Assembly: GCA_030272585.1 (NCBI GenBank)
Contig: BSYQ01000003.1
Location: forward strand, 62,001 to 126,000
Reading direction: 5' to 3'
Source of the DNA: Bryopsis sp. KO-2023
Lineage: Eukaryota > Chlorophyta > Ulvophyceae > Bryopsidales > Bryopsidaceae
Length of the DNA stretch: 64,000 nt
Below the pieces are notes generated by a model. The model had not been told where the DNA came from. It worked only from the letters and a program-made list of their open reading frames with translations, and did no database searches. Both the position numbers and the translations under genes were made by a program. Position 1 is the stretch's first letter. Each line of letters starts with the position of its first letter. Shown in pieces: positions 31,164 through 41,550 of this stretch.

Positions 31164-31621
31164 ACTTGCCCCGCCCCATAATAAGTGGCGTCCGCGACAC
31201 TAACATTCTTTCTCTCTGCCACGATCAAACAAATACTTCATAACCCATAAGCTAACACACTTAATCCTCTAAGTACAATGCACGTCCCATACCATGCAAA
31301 GATTCTCAAACGCATTACTCAACTCAACTTAACCTTTTTAACTCAACCTTTTTCTTCTGACCCACGAACCACCACTGTCTTGGACATCTTGGACATCTTG
31401 GACATCTCTTGCTCGTGTCTTGGTCAGCTCTCCTGCGGCAAAGTCTTGAACACTCGAGGTTGGCGCACTTCCTTTACAACCTTCAGCTGTGAGCGTCATT
31501 TGGCAACAACTCTGAGCTCCTTAGAACAAATAGCTTGGGAAACGTAGCCTTGCTTAACGTTCCATCCACTGCCAAGGCTATGCTCTTACCAGTTGTCCCA
31601 TGGCCTTAGCATAACGCACTT

Positions 31622-31897
31622 TCACCCTTGTGCGTGGCCAATACACATGCACACCAACTCATGTGGGCCGCACATTGACAGGTGGAGCTCCAGCTTTTCA
31701 GCGAACTCACTCGGTGCTCTCCCTTTTAGCACCTCCAGCCATTTCTCCGTCCTGTAGTCGCTCTTTGCCGCACTTCTCTCTACCTTAGACCTCTCTGTCT
31801 CAGGTTTCGCTCTCTCGCTCTCCTTAGTAGTCCTTGACTCTTGCTCTTCCTCTTCCGCTTTGGGTTCTCTTTCTCTTGTTTGATATAAACGCACCAT
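31622..31897 (-). pseudogene. LARD: charged ORF, possible third-ORF relic
   Basis: A 91-codon frame rich in Glu, Arg, Lys and Ser, ending with CGPHELVCMCIGH, which weakly recalls the CG-x-H-LVC-x2-H core of the third ORF. It lies close to the 3' LTR, as the third ORF does in E1. Similarity is slight and may be chance. Confidence 0.3.
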
Positions 31898-34800
31898 CCT
31901 CTCATAGTCTATTGACCTTGACCTGAGGGTAGGCTACCACGTCGGGAGGCAAGTCAGAATACATCCACTTGTATTCTTCGTTACTGTTGTGATCAACCAA
32001 GTGCTCCACCTCCAACATTATCGAATCCTCAATCAAATCAGCTAAGTCAGAGTAGCATATGAAGACGAGTTACATAGGCTGGCTTTGGGTCAATGGTACC
32101 AACACGTGATCCCACACTAGGATCTTCCACCATTGCCATCCCCAAAAAGACCTATTGAGTTTGTATTCCACTTTAGGGAACCTATGCCTCTGACCGCCAT
32201 TCATCTCTTGCTTATTCTTCCTCGTGCTTCTCTTCTTATTTCCTCGATAAATTCTTCCACTTGTTGATCCTTGCGTTACCGGTTGCCTATCCAGCTAACG
32301 CTTCTCCTCCTTCCAGTTCACTGACGTTTGAAGATGCAACTCCTTTCTGCACTACCCATTGTAGGCAGTCACCATATGCAAGCTCCACGTTGAAGACTTA
32401 GAACGTATCCCACACTCACATGTGTTTGCACCCATACATCATGCAAGTCCCGAAGGTAGTGTGGATAATCTCCTCATTCTTCAAGTATTTTCTCACAAAG
32501 ATAAACAAGGATGCGTTAGGCATTCTCGTGTTCTTCGCCAACAGAAGTAATATCTGCGACTCCTCTTGCCTTTGATGGATCGACTATGAACCATGCACGG
32601 CATTCCGACTTATTACCTTGATGGGAATAGTCTTTACTGCGCTCTTTGGCGACTTACAACCGCTGTACAAGGATTTATCGCGTATTCTGCTCGTCTTCTC
32701 CTCCTCCGTCTGTAAATCTTCCGAGATGCTCACCACGGTTCCTTTATAGTCGACGTCCACTGTTGCTGTTGCTTCTTCTTTCTCCACTTGTGTTTCTTCA
32801 ACTCTCAAGTGTAATCCAATGCAGTTCCTTTTACCATCAACCTTAAAACAGAGTGGTGTTTCTCAATCTGGTTGTGGCACTCGATAGTCTCTCTCTTTCT
32901 CCAACCAACACGTTGGTTAAACGCACTTGTTGTCGTTGAAGATATCACACCTCTTGTCGTTCAAGAGTTTTCTCCACTGCTCGTTCATCTTTCGCCGATT
33001 GCTGCTCTGGTTCAGTCACTACTCATAGCACTTGGCGGATTGTCAAATACTTGCGCCAGAGTCCATTAAACTCTTGTGAACTTCATCTCCTCCAGAGCTA
33101 AGCTCTTCATGTGATAGCACACACCGATCCTCGACGTCAATTGATCAAGCTACTGCTCAATCCCTTCCACGAAGTTACTCTCGCTTTATCCTTCATGGAA
33201 CCTCTGTCGCGAGGCTAATATTTGCCTTCTCCTTTTCAGAACGACAGACTTGTATTTTGGTCGGTCCATATGCTACACCCTCAGAAATAGACATATTCCA
33301 CGCCATGCATCACCTTAACACCTTAGTCGCGTTGACATGTGTCGCTGGAATTGTCTTCACACTCGTCGATAACAAACGAACTCCAAGTGTTGCGCTCTCT
33401 TCTTAATAAAATGATACACAGAGCACCATCCACTTCGAGTATTGGATTAAGTAAACTGTTTCGCCATCATATTAACGTAGCCACATTTCCCTTAGGAAGT
33501 CTTCACACGCGCGTACGCGGTAGCTGGCGCACAGGGTTCCAGCTGCTACGTCTCTTTTCGCTCCTGTGTTCCTCTCTTTGAACACTTAGGGTAGAATCAC
33601 GTCTCCTCCCCCTTAGTACTACCGAAACTAAGGTGGACTTCACACTAGGCGACCATCACCAAGGCCGTCTTGAAGCTGACGAATCCTTTAACTCATACTC
33701 TAATGAGGTATTGAGTTTCAGCTCCTCGAGTTCCCTGCAAGGATTCTTATCCCGACTAATGTGTGATTCTATGGAGTCTCCTATATTTTCGCCACGGTTT
33801 CTCAGGACTTCGAGATCACCAACTATCACACGCCCTGTAATAGTGGTTTTACCGTCATGGGAGACAGCAAGGTGTCTCAACCATCCCACAACACTCCAAT
33901 TCCTTTTCTCCACATTCATCGATCACGTCTCAGCCACTTGTGGCTGTCCCTCTCGTGGGTGTTCTCTTTTATCACGTTCGAAAACAACTTCTTTGAAACC
34001 ACTCCATCACATACTTTAGCGACTTGTGCTAGAGAGTACCACCCTCAACTCGTCCTCCATGTCGCATTTCCAGTGCATACACCGGGTTTAATTCAAAATT
34101 TTGAGTGTGGCCTGGCGGCCAGTAAATCTCACTACGCACTCCGTTGCTGAAGAGACTCACTTCGTTCGTTTGTTCGATTTACCTCACTCACGACTACTTC
34201 GTGACCTCCTTCGTCGGTAACCTCATTCGTCGCTCGTGAGCACTCCTGTCCCCCCTGGGGCCAGTGGAACGCCCTCGTCCACGTCCCAAAAGGGTAGAAA
34301 AACATAGAGGGGGTAGCCTCCACACAAACACAGCAAGTCGCTATGCGCAAATATTGCAAGGTTGCACATATCTCCAGCCTTATCGCATAAAAATGCGTCA
34401 ACCTCCATAAAACCTTGAGAAAAAGATGCACCACACATCACAACATATCCACATGGATGATGTGGCGAAGATCTCGCAAATGCGGACACTCTGAAGCGAA
34501 ATATGGTCGAGTTCATCCACGGAGTTAGTCCTGACACTACAGGCCAATGATGAAGGTGTGGCCTCTGTTTTCCCATCAGCCTCACCACACACTTGTCAGA
34601 CACTGGGAGCAACTACGGCTCAACCAGCCTGGAATCAACCATTAACACATGGATGACGCATCATTGGGGGTCCCTAAACAGGGCAACGCGTTCACAAACG
34701 CCTCTCACCAAGTCCCTTGGTGGATATCCCAAATCTCAAACCATGATGCTCAAGGGTGTTATGAATTTTAGGAGCTAAACTCCTTCCTCTTCGCTTCACC

Positions 34801-37559
34801 ACCATCAGCAAACCTTTTTGCAACCTTTTGCGGTTTTGCACTTGCATCTCATTCTCATGGGGTTGTCAACCATTGTCATCCTCTAAACCCCGTTATGCAC
34901 AAGGCTATCATCCACATAGTGCGTCACCTAGCTCTCGCATTGCTCAGGTGGCGAATAAACATCTTCTCCCTTAGGAGGTATCCCTTAGCCTTTGCACAAG
35001 GTTTTGTGATAGTTAACACAAATTCCTTCGCATGGACTTCAAGGTTCTTTCATACTCTTTGTTGCCGCATAATATAAGGCAACAGCTCCACACTATCTTC
35101 TCTTTTGGAGATCCTTCTTGCTTCACGCATCTCACTTAGTATAGATCGAAATTTAAATATCTTGGAAATTTGCCCTTGCAACGACGACCCTCGTTTATGG
35201 AAGTGCATCAACCAGCGCACTGGGTGCACATCTCCTTGTGCTTAACACAAGCATGGTATCCCCATAGAACAAAGTTCTAGGGTGGAAAGAACAATAGAGC
35301 GATCGATGTTTAAAGTTCTCAACAACACATCGTTTCGCGCGAGTCAACGTGGCGCTTTAAGCTCCCATCGCTTTCTCTCTTTAACACATTGTCTTTCCCT
35401 CGTTGTAATTTCGCCATCCACACTTGGTTAAAATTACACTCCGTATTCTCTCAATCGTTGGATCTTCTTGCTCTCACAAGGTAGAAAAACTTCCGGCCCT
35501 TCTCCAAAATATCTTGTTATCCCCACTATGGATAACTCCACAGGTGCTCTTCACTTAGCACATTTTCCACACGTCTTCTTTAGCTTTCCTTCCCACTTTT
35601 TCTTACTTTTCCATCTTCCATACTCTCCCAAACTTTGACTCATACCTTCACGACGGCGTTTCCAAGTGAACGTTCTTTAACTTCTCATGTTGAACGTTTT
35701 AGTGCTATCTCTGCAGTTAACGCACTTTCCATGCAGAGGAATTTTCGGGAGTGTTGGAGGAGCGTCTCGCTTCTACTCACTTACACTTCCCCGTTTTCCT
35801 TCTGCTACTGAACGTAGTAACACCACAGCGTTGGTCGCTTCCCCTTATTAGAGGCGTGCTCCTACTTAGGTGCTCCATATAAACGCGAGTGCATTTCGCA
35901 TATAATGTAGCGACTCGTGTTTACCACTTCTCTTCTTGCCGTTCGTCACCATTGCTTAGAACGCAAGGTTGTGGTCGTTCAGTTTCCCCTTGGAAACTTC
36001 CTCTTCATACTTCCAGCTCTTTTGCAGCGTATAAGTATTTCTCTAGGTGGGGCGCTTCACAATTGCCTCCACACTTGACTCCAATTGAGGCTCAGCCATA
36101 ATAGCCTTCCACGCTTGCATAGGGAGAATTCAATTTTTCCCCTCGAAGTTTTCAATCACATAACTCCATCTCCATCTCCTTTTGGCACCTTCAGTGTCAC
36201 TTGCGTCAGCCAGCATCAACCCAGTTCTCTCCACGCCTTTTGCCAACGTTTCATCAACAATACTCCCACCAGGCGGTCGCTTCTTCCAGCAACGTCGCAC
36301 ACAACACAGTGGCTCATTGGGCAGCAACACACGCATCACCCAGTAAATACGAAGCTCACAGTTGCTTCGTCATGATCTTTTTTTTTTTTTTTTTGCTGGA
36401 AGTTAGATCGAGGCGTTGGCCCTTACATGGGTTCGACTCCCATAGCCTCGTCTTTTTCTTCTCACCAACGAAGTGTACATCCCATAGTTTCCTAGAGATG
36501 ACAACTTAACGCTTGGTGGTGATTGTCTCACACAACTAACCACCTGGGGTCGCTCTGTTTTTTTCATCAACCTGAGCTTACTGCAACACTCTCTGGTTGG
36601 CGCAAAAAGCAAACATGCTTCACTCTTAGTGTTGGGTCTCTGACTAACTTCGCGAATTCTAGCAGAATGGCGCAGTTTGTCTTTACAAACCAAAGGTCTG
36701 TCGCGTCCAACATGCTTGACTTCTTTTCATACTTTTAGGTCCACCTTTGGACTTGGTCCACAGAAGAAGAAACGAAAAACCTTAGAATTGCCTTCAAAAC
36801 CAAAACCATCACCCTTAAAAGCTTCACCACCTTACTCCATTACTCCATTCGCCTTGACCCCTCTGCGATTACCGGGTTACCGTTCTCTCGCGGGTCTATT
36901 TGGGGGTTCTCCAGGATCTTTCTTGTGATATTCTGAAGAAAGAATCCTTTGTTCTTATCCTTTTGATCCGTCTAGTCTCTTGAGCTTATGGTCTTTGCCT
37001 TGTTCTGCGGCGGTGCGGATTTTCCTGGCGATCCAGTGAACTTCTGCCCTCACCCTCCTCTGGTCGCCTCCATGATCTAGTGACCTTCTGACCTCGCCCA
37101 CCTCTAGTCATGGTTCGCACCCTTTCACCTCTCGTTACAACCTCTTGGGTCAGAGGCGCCATCTCACTCTCAACTTCCATGGCCTCATCAGACTCGAACT
37201 TAGGTTAAAAGTTCAACCTTTATGTCGCAACTTTACCCCCTTTTACGAACTCTCCTTTTCCCTTTAGGCCTAATATCCAAAATCTAAGTTTTTCCAGTCG
37301 ATAACAGCGTTAGCTTCGCTATCCTCATATCCTGCTGATGCACTACAGCTCTTTGCATGCACGATACTGTCGTCAGCTGTTGCGTTCATTTATCTTTTAC
37401 CCTTGGTGGCTAGCTTGGCGCATTTTCCTTGTTTCGCCAGCCTCCATCCTTTTTCGCGTCAACCACATATGTTCTCTTGGTTTTCGCGTCAGCCACACAT
37501 GTTCTCTACTATCCTACTTGAGAACACTTGAACACAACGCTGTCCCAGCCTCTTGGGAT
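31898..37559. other. LARD interior, no recognisable gene
   Basis: About 5.7 kb in the place where pol would lie. Only short frames occur (up to ~130 codons) and none shows RT, RNase H or integrase motifs. Base composition is T/C-rich on the plus strand. A tRNA-like fragment lies near 36400-36455. I see nothing else that can be named. Confidence 0.6.
36400..36455 (+). other. tRNA-like 3' half within the LARD
   Basis: CGAGGC...GCCTCG can pair like an acceptor stem. Between them, ATGGGTTCGACTCCCAT forms a perfect T-arm-like hairpin matching a B box, and a T run follows. A D arm and anticodon arm are not convincing. A run of ~18 T precedes it. Likely a tRNA-derived relic. Confidence 0.35.
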
Positions 37560-37715
37560 GATATTCGCCCACCGCCACCATCACCTCCGCCATCAGGCGC
37601 ACCTGGAATGCGGGGGTGTGACTAAGGACGGGTTCGCCTATCGCGGTGGTCATCACCTCCCTCACCATCTGGCTTATCGTCACCAGGAACACCTCCTATA
37701 CCTTCTCGCTTCCTG
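37560..37715 (-). pseudogene. gag: LARD: gag relic
   Basis: On the minus strand this stretch matches the E1 gag region before its glycine-rich linker, with shared landmarks CCTGGTGA, GGTGATGA, CCGCGA and CCCGCATTCCAGGTGCGCC. Position relative to the 5' LTR and orientation agree with E1. It shows that the LARD descends from, or captured part of, an E-like Ty3 element. Degenerate, with many breaks. Confidence 0.7.
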
Positions 37716-37869
37716 GCACTTGCGTTATCCCAAGCAAGTTTATCGACTTGAACGCTTTTTCCACGTTTCCCTGAATGTCCTGACGCGTTTTCTCTCTGTT
37801 GCGCGAGACACAAATGAGAGTAACGCATTTATATATACCTCTCTGCCTTAGGAGTTGCGAGTTTCGCCT

Positions 37870-38165
37870 ATCACAAATTTCTGTGAAGACGACCTTTGCT
37901 GCTACAACCATAGGGTGGCGCAATTCTTTTCAACCACATTTCTGTGGAAACCTTTGAAATTTGGTTGGCGCAGTTCTTTTTCCACATCTCTGTGGGAACC
38001 TTTGAAATTTGGTTGGCGCAGTTCTTTTTCCACATCTCTGTGGGAACAACGTTTTCTTCAACCATAGGTTGGCGCAGTTGTCCTTCCACACTTCTGTGGA
38101 GACAACCTTTAAAACAACAGGTTGGCGCAGTTCGGCTTTTACCACATTTCTGTGGACGAACTTTT
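37870..38165. repeat. LARD: hairpin-bearing tandem repeat, ~48-57-bp unit
   Basis: GGTTGGCGCAGTT or a variant recurs near 37914, 37963, 38011, 38068 and 38120. Each unit carries a small hairpin CCACA-N4-TGTGG whose loop varies while the stem is kept; a TCACA...TGTGA variant lies at the left edge. It is 0.8-1.1 kb downstream of the 5' LTR in element sense, in the region expected for leader or packaging signals. Confidence 0.7.
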
Positions 38166-38945
38166 CACAATTGCGCCAGCCGTTCCCTTAGTCGTTTTCA
38201 CGCCGACCTTTTCACAATTGCGGCAGCCATTGCCTTGGTCGTTTTCACGCTAAAGTTAACGTGCCGCGCGCTCTGGCAGTTAATTTTTCGACTTGCAGCG
38301 CGTTTTTCTGTGGGTCACACTTTCTGGAGTGACCAAATGAGTCATGTCGACAGTTCCTGGCGCAGTTTTCTATAGTCTTCTATAGTTGGCGCAGAACTTG
38401 GCGACTTAGGCGAATTTGGTCGACAAAGCTTAGGCTTTTTCGCCTAGCAAGTCCTCAGACTTAGGTGGAGGTAAGGCTTAGTTTTGGGCTTTTAAGAACC
38501 CTTAAAAAGCCTTTCTGGAGGTTCCTGTGAAATCTAGCTCCAAGGGCTTAAATTTCCAGGTCTACTCTCCTCAAGAAAACAGACATAGGTCCTCTTTTCT
38601 CTTTCTGTCTCTTTTCCTCCCCTTGTCGACTCTTTCCGTTTCGAGATCGAGGGTTTTTCGACCTGTCGATCTTTTCATCGACCTGGGATCTCTATCGCCC
38701 AACTTTTCACGTCGAAAATTTTCGGTCCTCTTCTTTCCGCGACGTTGGGAACCCTCTCGCCTTGGTTTCGCCTGGCCTACTTCAGGAATACCCCTGGAAA
38801 AACAACCTCCTCCCTGTCGACAGATCTTTTCGTCCAGATCTTTTCAAAATCGATCTTTCTATCCAATTTTTTTTCTTTTTCCTTTTCGTTCCCGTTTCGT
38901 TTCCGACCACCACGACCTCTTGAGGAGCGACGTCGATCGACCCCA

Positions 38946-38958
38946 GCTCCGAAACCAA
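38946..38958 (-). promoter_or_regulatory. Primer-binding site, LARD
   Basis: TTGGTTTCGGAGC on the minus strand, one base inside the 5' LTR, as in E1 and H. Confidence 0.85.
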
Positions 38959-38959
38959 T

Positions 38960-39177
38960 TGATAGTGGGGTGTGTGGTGGAAATAAATTTTCTACATACT
39001 CCCCCTGGGAGCGTTCCCCTACAACAGCGAATCCAACCAAACAACAACCCAACCAGTGTCTAACTACGTGTCCCTTAAATAGTACTCTAGGGCTATCACG
39101 AGTCACACTAATGATACAAGTCACCTCAACGCTCCCAGACCAGTCATTTCTAGTCATCTCGTCTAAAATCACTATCA
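38960..39177 (-). repeat. LARD 5' LTR (218 bp)
   Basis: Identical as read to 30946-31163; followed by the TCCAC target duplication and then the D3 spacer and pol. Confidence 0.9.
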
Positions 39178-39207
39178 TCCACCTTAGCCATCAAACACTC
39201 TGTTTCC

Positions 39208-40733
39208 CTATTCTCTTCCTTTCTGCAACTCTTTTCTTTCTTTCTCTTTAAATGCGCGAAGTATATCTGGTGCGTTAACCAGATTAGCTTCAGGTTCCCA
39301 AGTAGCGTCAAGTAGATCGTATCCTTTCCACAGCACTAGGTATTCACGATTGCGTTTACCTCTAGCCCTTAGGATATTTTCGACCTCATACTCTACTTCG
39401 CTACCAATCAACTCTCCTTCTGGAGGTTGTATCTGCCTGCTGTTATCACTCGAGGCGTGATAACGCTTGAACTTAGAAACATGAAACACTGGGTGAATGA
39501 GCCATGTTTCCGGAAGTTGAACTCTGTAAGCCACCTTTGATATTTTCTCCACAATTTCAAAGGGACCCACAAATCGACGGCGCAGTTTGGGACTCACTTT
39601 GTTCAAAGCAGCCAACGGAATAAAACGGCTTTTTATCAGGACTTTATCCCCTTTCTCAAAAGCAATATCTTTCCTCTTCTTGTTTGCACTTACACACATT
39701 CTGTGTTGTGCTCTAGAGTAATATGCTTTTGCGGTATCTAAGTCCTGTGCCATCCGTGCTACCATAGTCTTAACTGCTTCCACTTGAAATTGCGTTGCCG
39801 TCCCACCAATGTTTGGTGTTTCTGGATGGTACCCATACATCAAATATGCAGGTGCGTACCCAGTACTCGCATTCACTGCATTGTTTGCTGCAAACTCTGC
39901 TGTAGGTAAATACTCAACCCACTTATGGGGATACCTCTCAGCATATGGCCTTAGAAAATTTTCCAGAGTACGTATGGTAACCTCACTCTGCCCATCCGTC
40001 TGAGGGTGGTAAGCTGTACTCATACGAATCTCTGTCCCCAGAGCTTTAAAAAGCGTCTGCCAGAATTTACTGGTAAAGCGAGGGTCTCTATCAGACACAA
40101 TCACTTTAGGTAGGCCATGGTTGCGGTAAACATGTTCGATAAAAAGTTGGGCGTATCCTGCAGCGGTAATCTCTTTAGTACATGGGGCGAAATGCACAAA
40201 CTTGGTAAGTCTATCGACAAAGACAGCTACAGCACTAAACCCATTGGATGCTGGTAGATCTGTCACCAAGTCAGTGGTAATCTGCTCCCACTTCCGCTCA
40301 GGTATTGGCAAGGGTTGAAGTAAGCCCATAGGCTTCTGTGTGTCAGCCTTTATTTGTTGGCACACAGGGCATTCGCGTACAAACGCCTTCAACTCATTCA
40401 TCCACCCTTTCCACCAATATCGCCGCGCTAGGATTTCTCCTGTTCGCGCTGGTCCTGTATGGCCTGCTGAAGGTGTCTCATGGCACTCCTTCATGATCTT
40501 ATTGCGCTGGCCTTTAGGTACCACCACTTTTTCGACTAATCCTCTTTTTGGGACCGTCCAAAGTATTCCCTCTCTGAGGAAATATCCCTCAACTTCCTCA
40601 CCACTCTCAAGCTTTCGCAATATCTTCACCAAGGAGTTATCAGCTTGGAGGGCTTGTTTCCACTCATCTTGGCTTGCTTGATGCACTTGCCAAGTGGAAA
40701 TGTTCATCGCAGTTTCCACGGGCTTAGGAACAC
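39208..40733 (-). pseudogene. pol: Element D3 pol, 3' part: integrase and chromodomain
   Basis: Integrase HHCC finger (HETPSAGHTGPARTGEIL, CPVCQQIKA), DDE core (TDLVTDLP, SDRDPRF, TDGQSE), GPY/F module and chromodomain (YEVENILRARG). It begins at the junction with the E2 LTR, shortly before METAMNISTWQV. RT and protease were separated by that insertion. Confidence 0.9.
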
Positions 40734-40975
40734 TGTTAGTATTTTCTAGTACTTAGCGCTGTACGAGGTAGTCTGGGATAGAGTCTAGGGTGGCTGACGC
40801 ATGTGGGTTCACGAGTAAGACAGATTAGACCCAGAGTTTGGGCATGCGTCAGCGTACTACACTTAGGGGTACTTAAGAGGCCCACTCGTTGTTTTGACAC
40901 TCTTATTCTTTTGTAAGAACTCGGGATTCGTGGGATTGGTGTGTTCCCGCTTGTGTGTGTGTTTGTGTGTGTGTG
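40734..40975 (+). repeat. E2 5' LTR, left part
   Basis: TGTTAGTATTTTCTAG... up to the (GT)n tract where E1 inserted. The E1 target duplication GTGTG is 40971-40975. Confidence 0.9.
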
Positions 40976-41405
40976 TGTTAGTCTTTTAGCGCTATACGAG
41001 GTAGTTTGGGATAGAGCCGAGGGTGGCTGACGCATGTGGGTTCACGAGTAAGACAGATTAGACCCAGAGTTTGGGGCATGCGTCAGCGTACTACACTTAG
41101 GGGTACTTAAGAGGCCCACTCGTTGTTTTGACATTCATTCTTATTCACTTTACTTTGTAAGAACTCGGGATTCGTGGGATTGGTGTGTTCCCGCTTGTGT
41201 GTGTGTTTGTGTGCGTGTGTGTTAAGTGTTTGCCTGACGCAATCACTTCCCAACCCAAGTGCTCTAGTAGCGTTCACAACCGCGCTAGCTAGAGAGTTGT
41301 CTAAATCAACAAACCCCACAAGTATACTTGCGTTAGCCAGCAAGTTATCACGAATCCAACCAACACAGCCGACCACTATTGCGTCACCCACAAGCTTCAC
41401 TATCA
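40976..41405 (+). repeat. E1 5' LTR (430 bp)
   Basis: TGTTAGTCTT...CACTATCA, with imperfect inverted ends. Identical as read to 50658-51087. Contains the (GT)n microsatellite. Primer-binding site TTGGTTTCGGAGCT follows at 41407-41420, and the leader runs to 41550. Confidence 0.93.
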
Positions 41406-41406
41406 A

Positions 41407-41420
41407 TTGGTTTCGGAGCT
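41407..41420 (+). promoter_or_regulatory. Primer-binding site, E1
   Basis: TTGGTTTCGGAGCT one base after the LTR. Complementary to a tRNA 3' end reading AGCTCCGAAACCA(A). It differs from the usual plant initiator-Met site (TGGTATCAGAGC). Confidence 0.85.
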
Positions 41421-41550
41421 AGGCAAGAACTTTAAGTTCTTGAGATCGAAACTTGTGAACGTGGCGCAACAAACGTTTTTGTTTGTTTGTTTGGTAGAGA
41501 GAAACTCCAACCGTGGTTGTTGAGTACTCCCAAATAGTGGCTGAGAGACC

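Larger units (their letters stand above)
30946..39177 (-). mobile_element. LARD: 8,232-bp LTR retrotransposon derivative without coding capacity
   Basis: Two 218-bp LTRs (30946-31163 and 38960-39177) that read as identical, bounded by a 5-bp target duplication, TCCAC (30941-30945 and 39178-39182). The D1, D2 and E1 sequences confirm the unoccupied site (GGAGTTCCACCTTAGCC). The primer-binding site lies inside the right LTR and a purine tract inside the left LTR, so the element reads on the minus strand. The 7.8-kb interior has no ORF above ~180 codons and many breaks, but retains a gag relic and possibly a third-ORF relic. A recent insertion, since LTRs are identical when made; mobilised in trans (inference). 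Confidence 0.88.
28071..40733 (-). mobile_element. Element D3: E/D-family chromovirus interrupted by a LARD
   Basis: Minus-strand: 3' LTR, third ORF, spacer start (28071-30945), then, after the 8.2-kb LARD, the rest of the spacer and the pol 3' half (39183-40733). Pol is cut at 40734 by the 5' LTR of E2. It is inserted in D1's pol. Broken by two insertions. Confidence 0.88.

Noticed and set aside
31378-31412. Three-fold CTTGGACAT repeat in the LARD
   Set aside because: Too short to distinguish from simple slippage.
32584-36738. Small frames in the LARD interior as host genes
   Set aside because: All are short, lack recognisable domains and lie between the LTRs of one insertion; introns could not be assessed without transcripts.
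37870-38165. CRISPR-like array in the LARD
   Set aside because: Units are 48-57 bp with variable repeats and no constant repeat/unique spacer structure, and the context is a eukaryotic retroelement.
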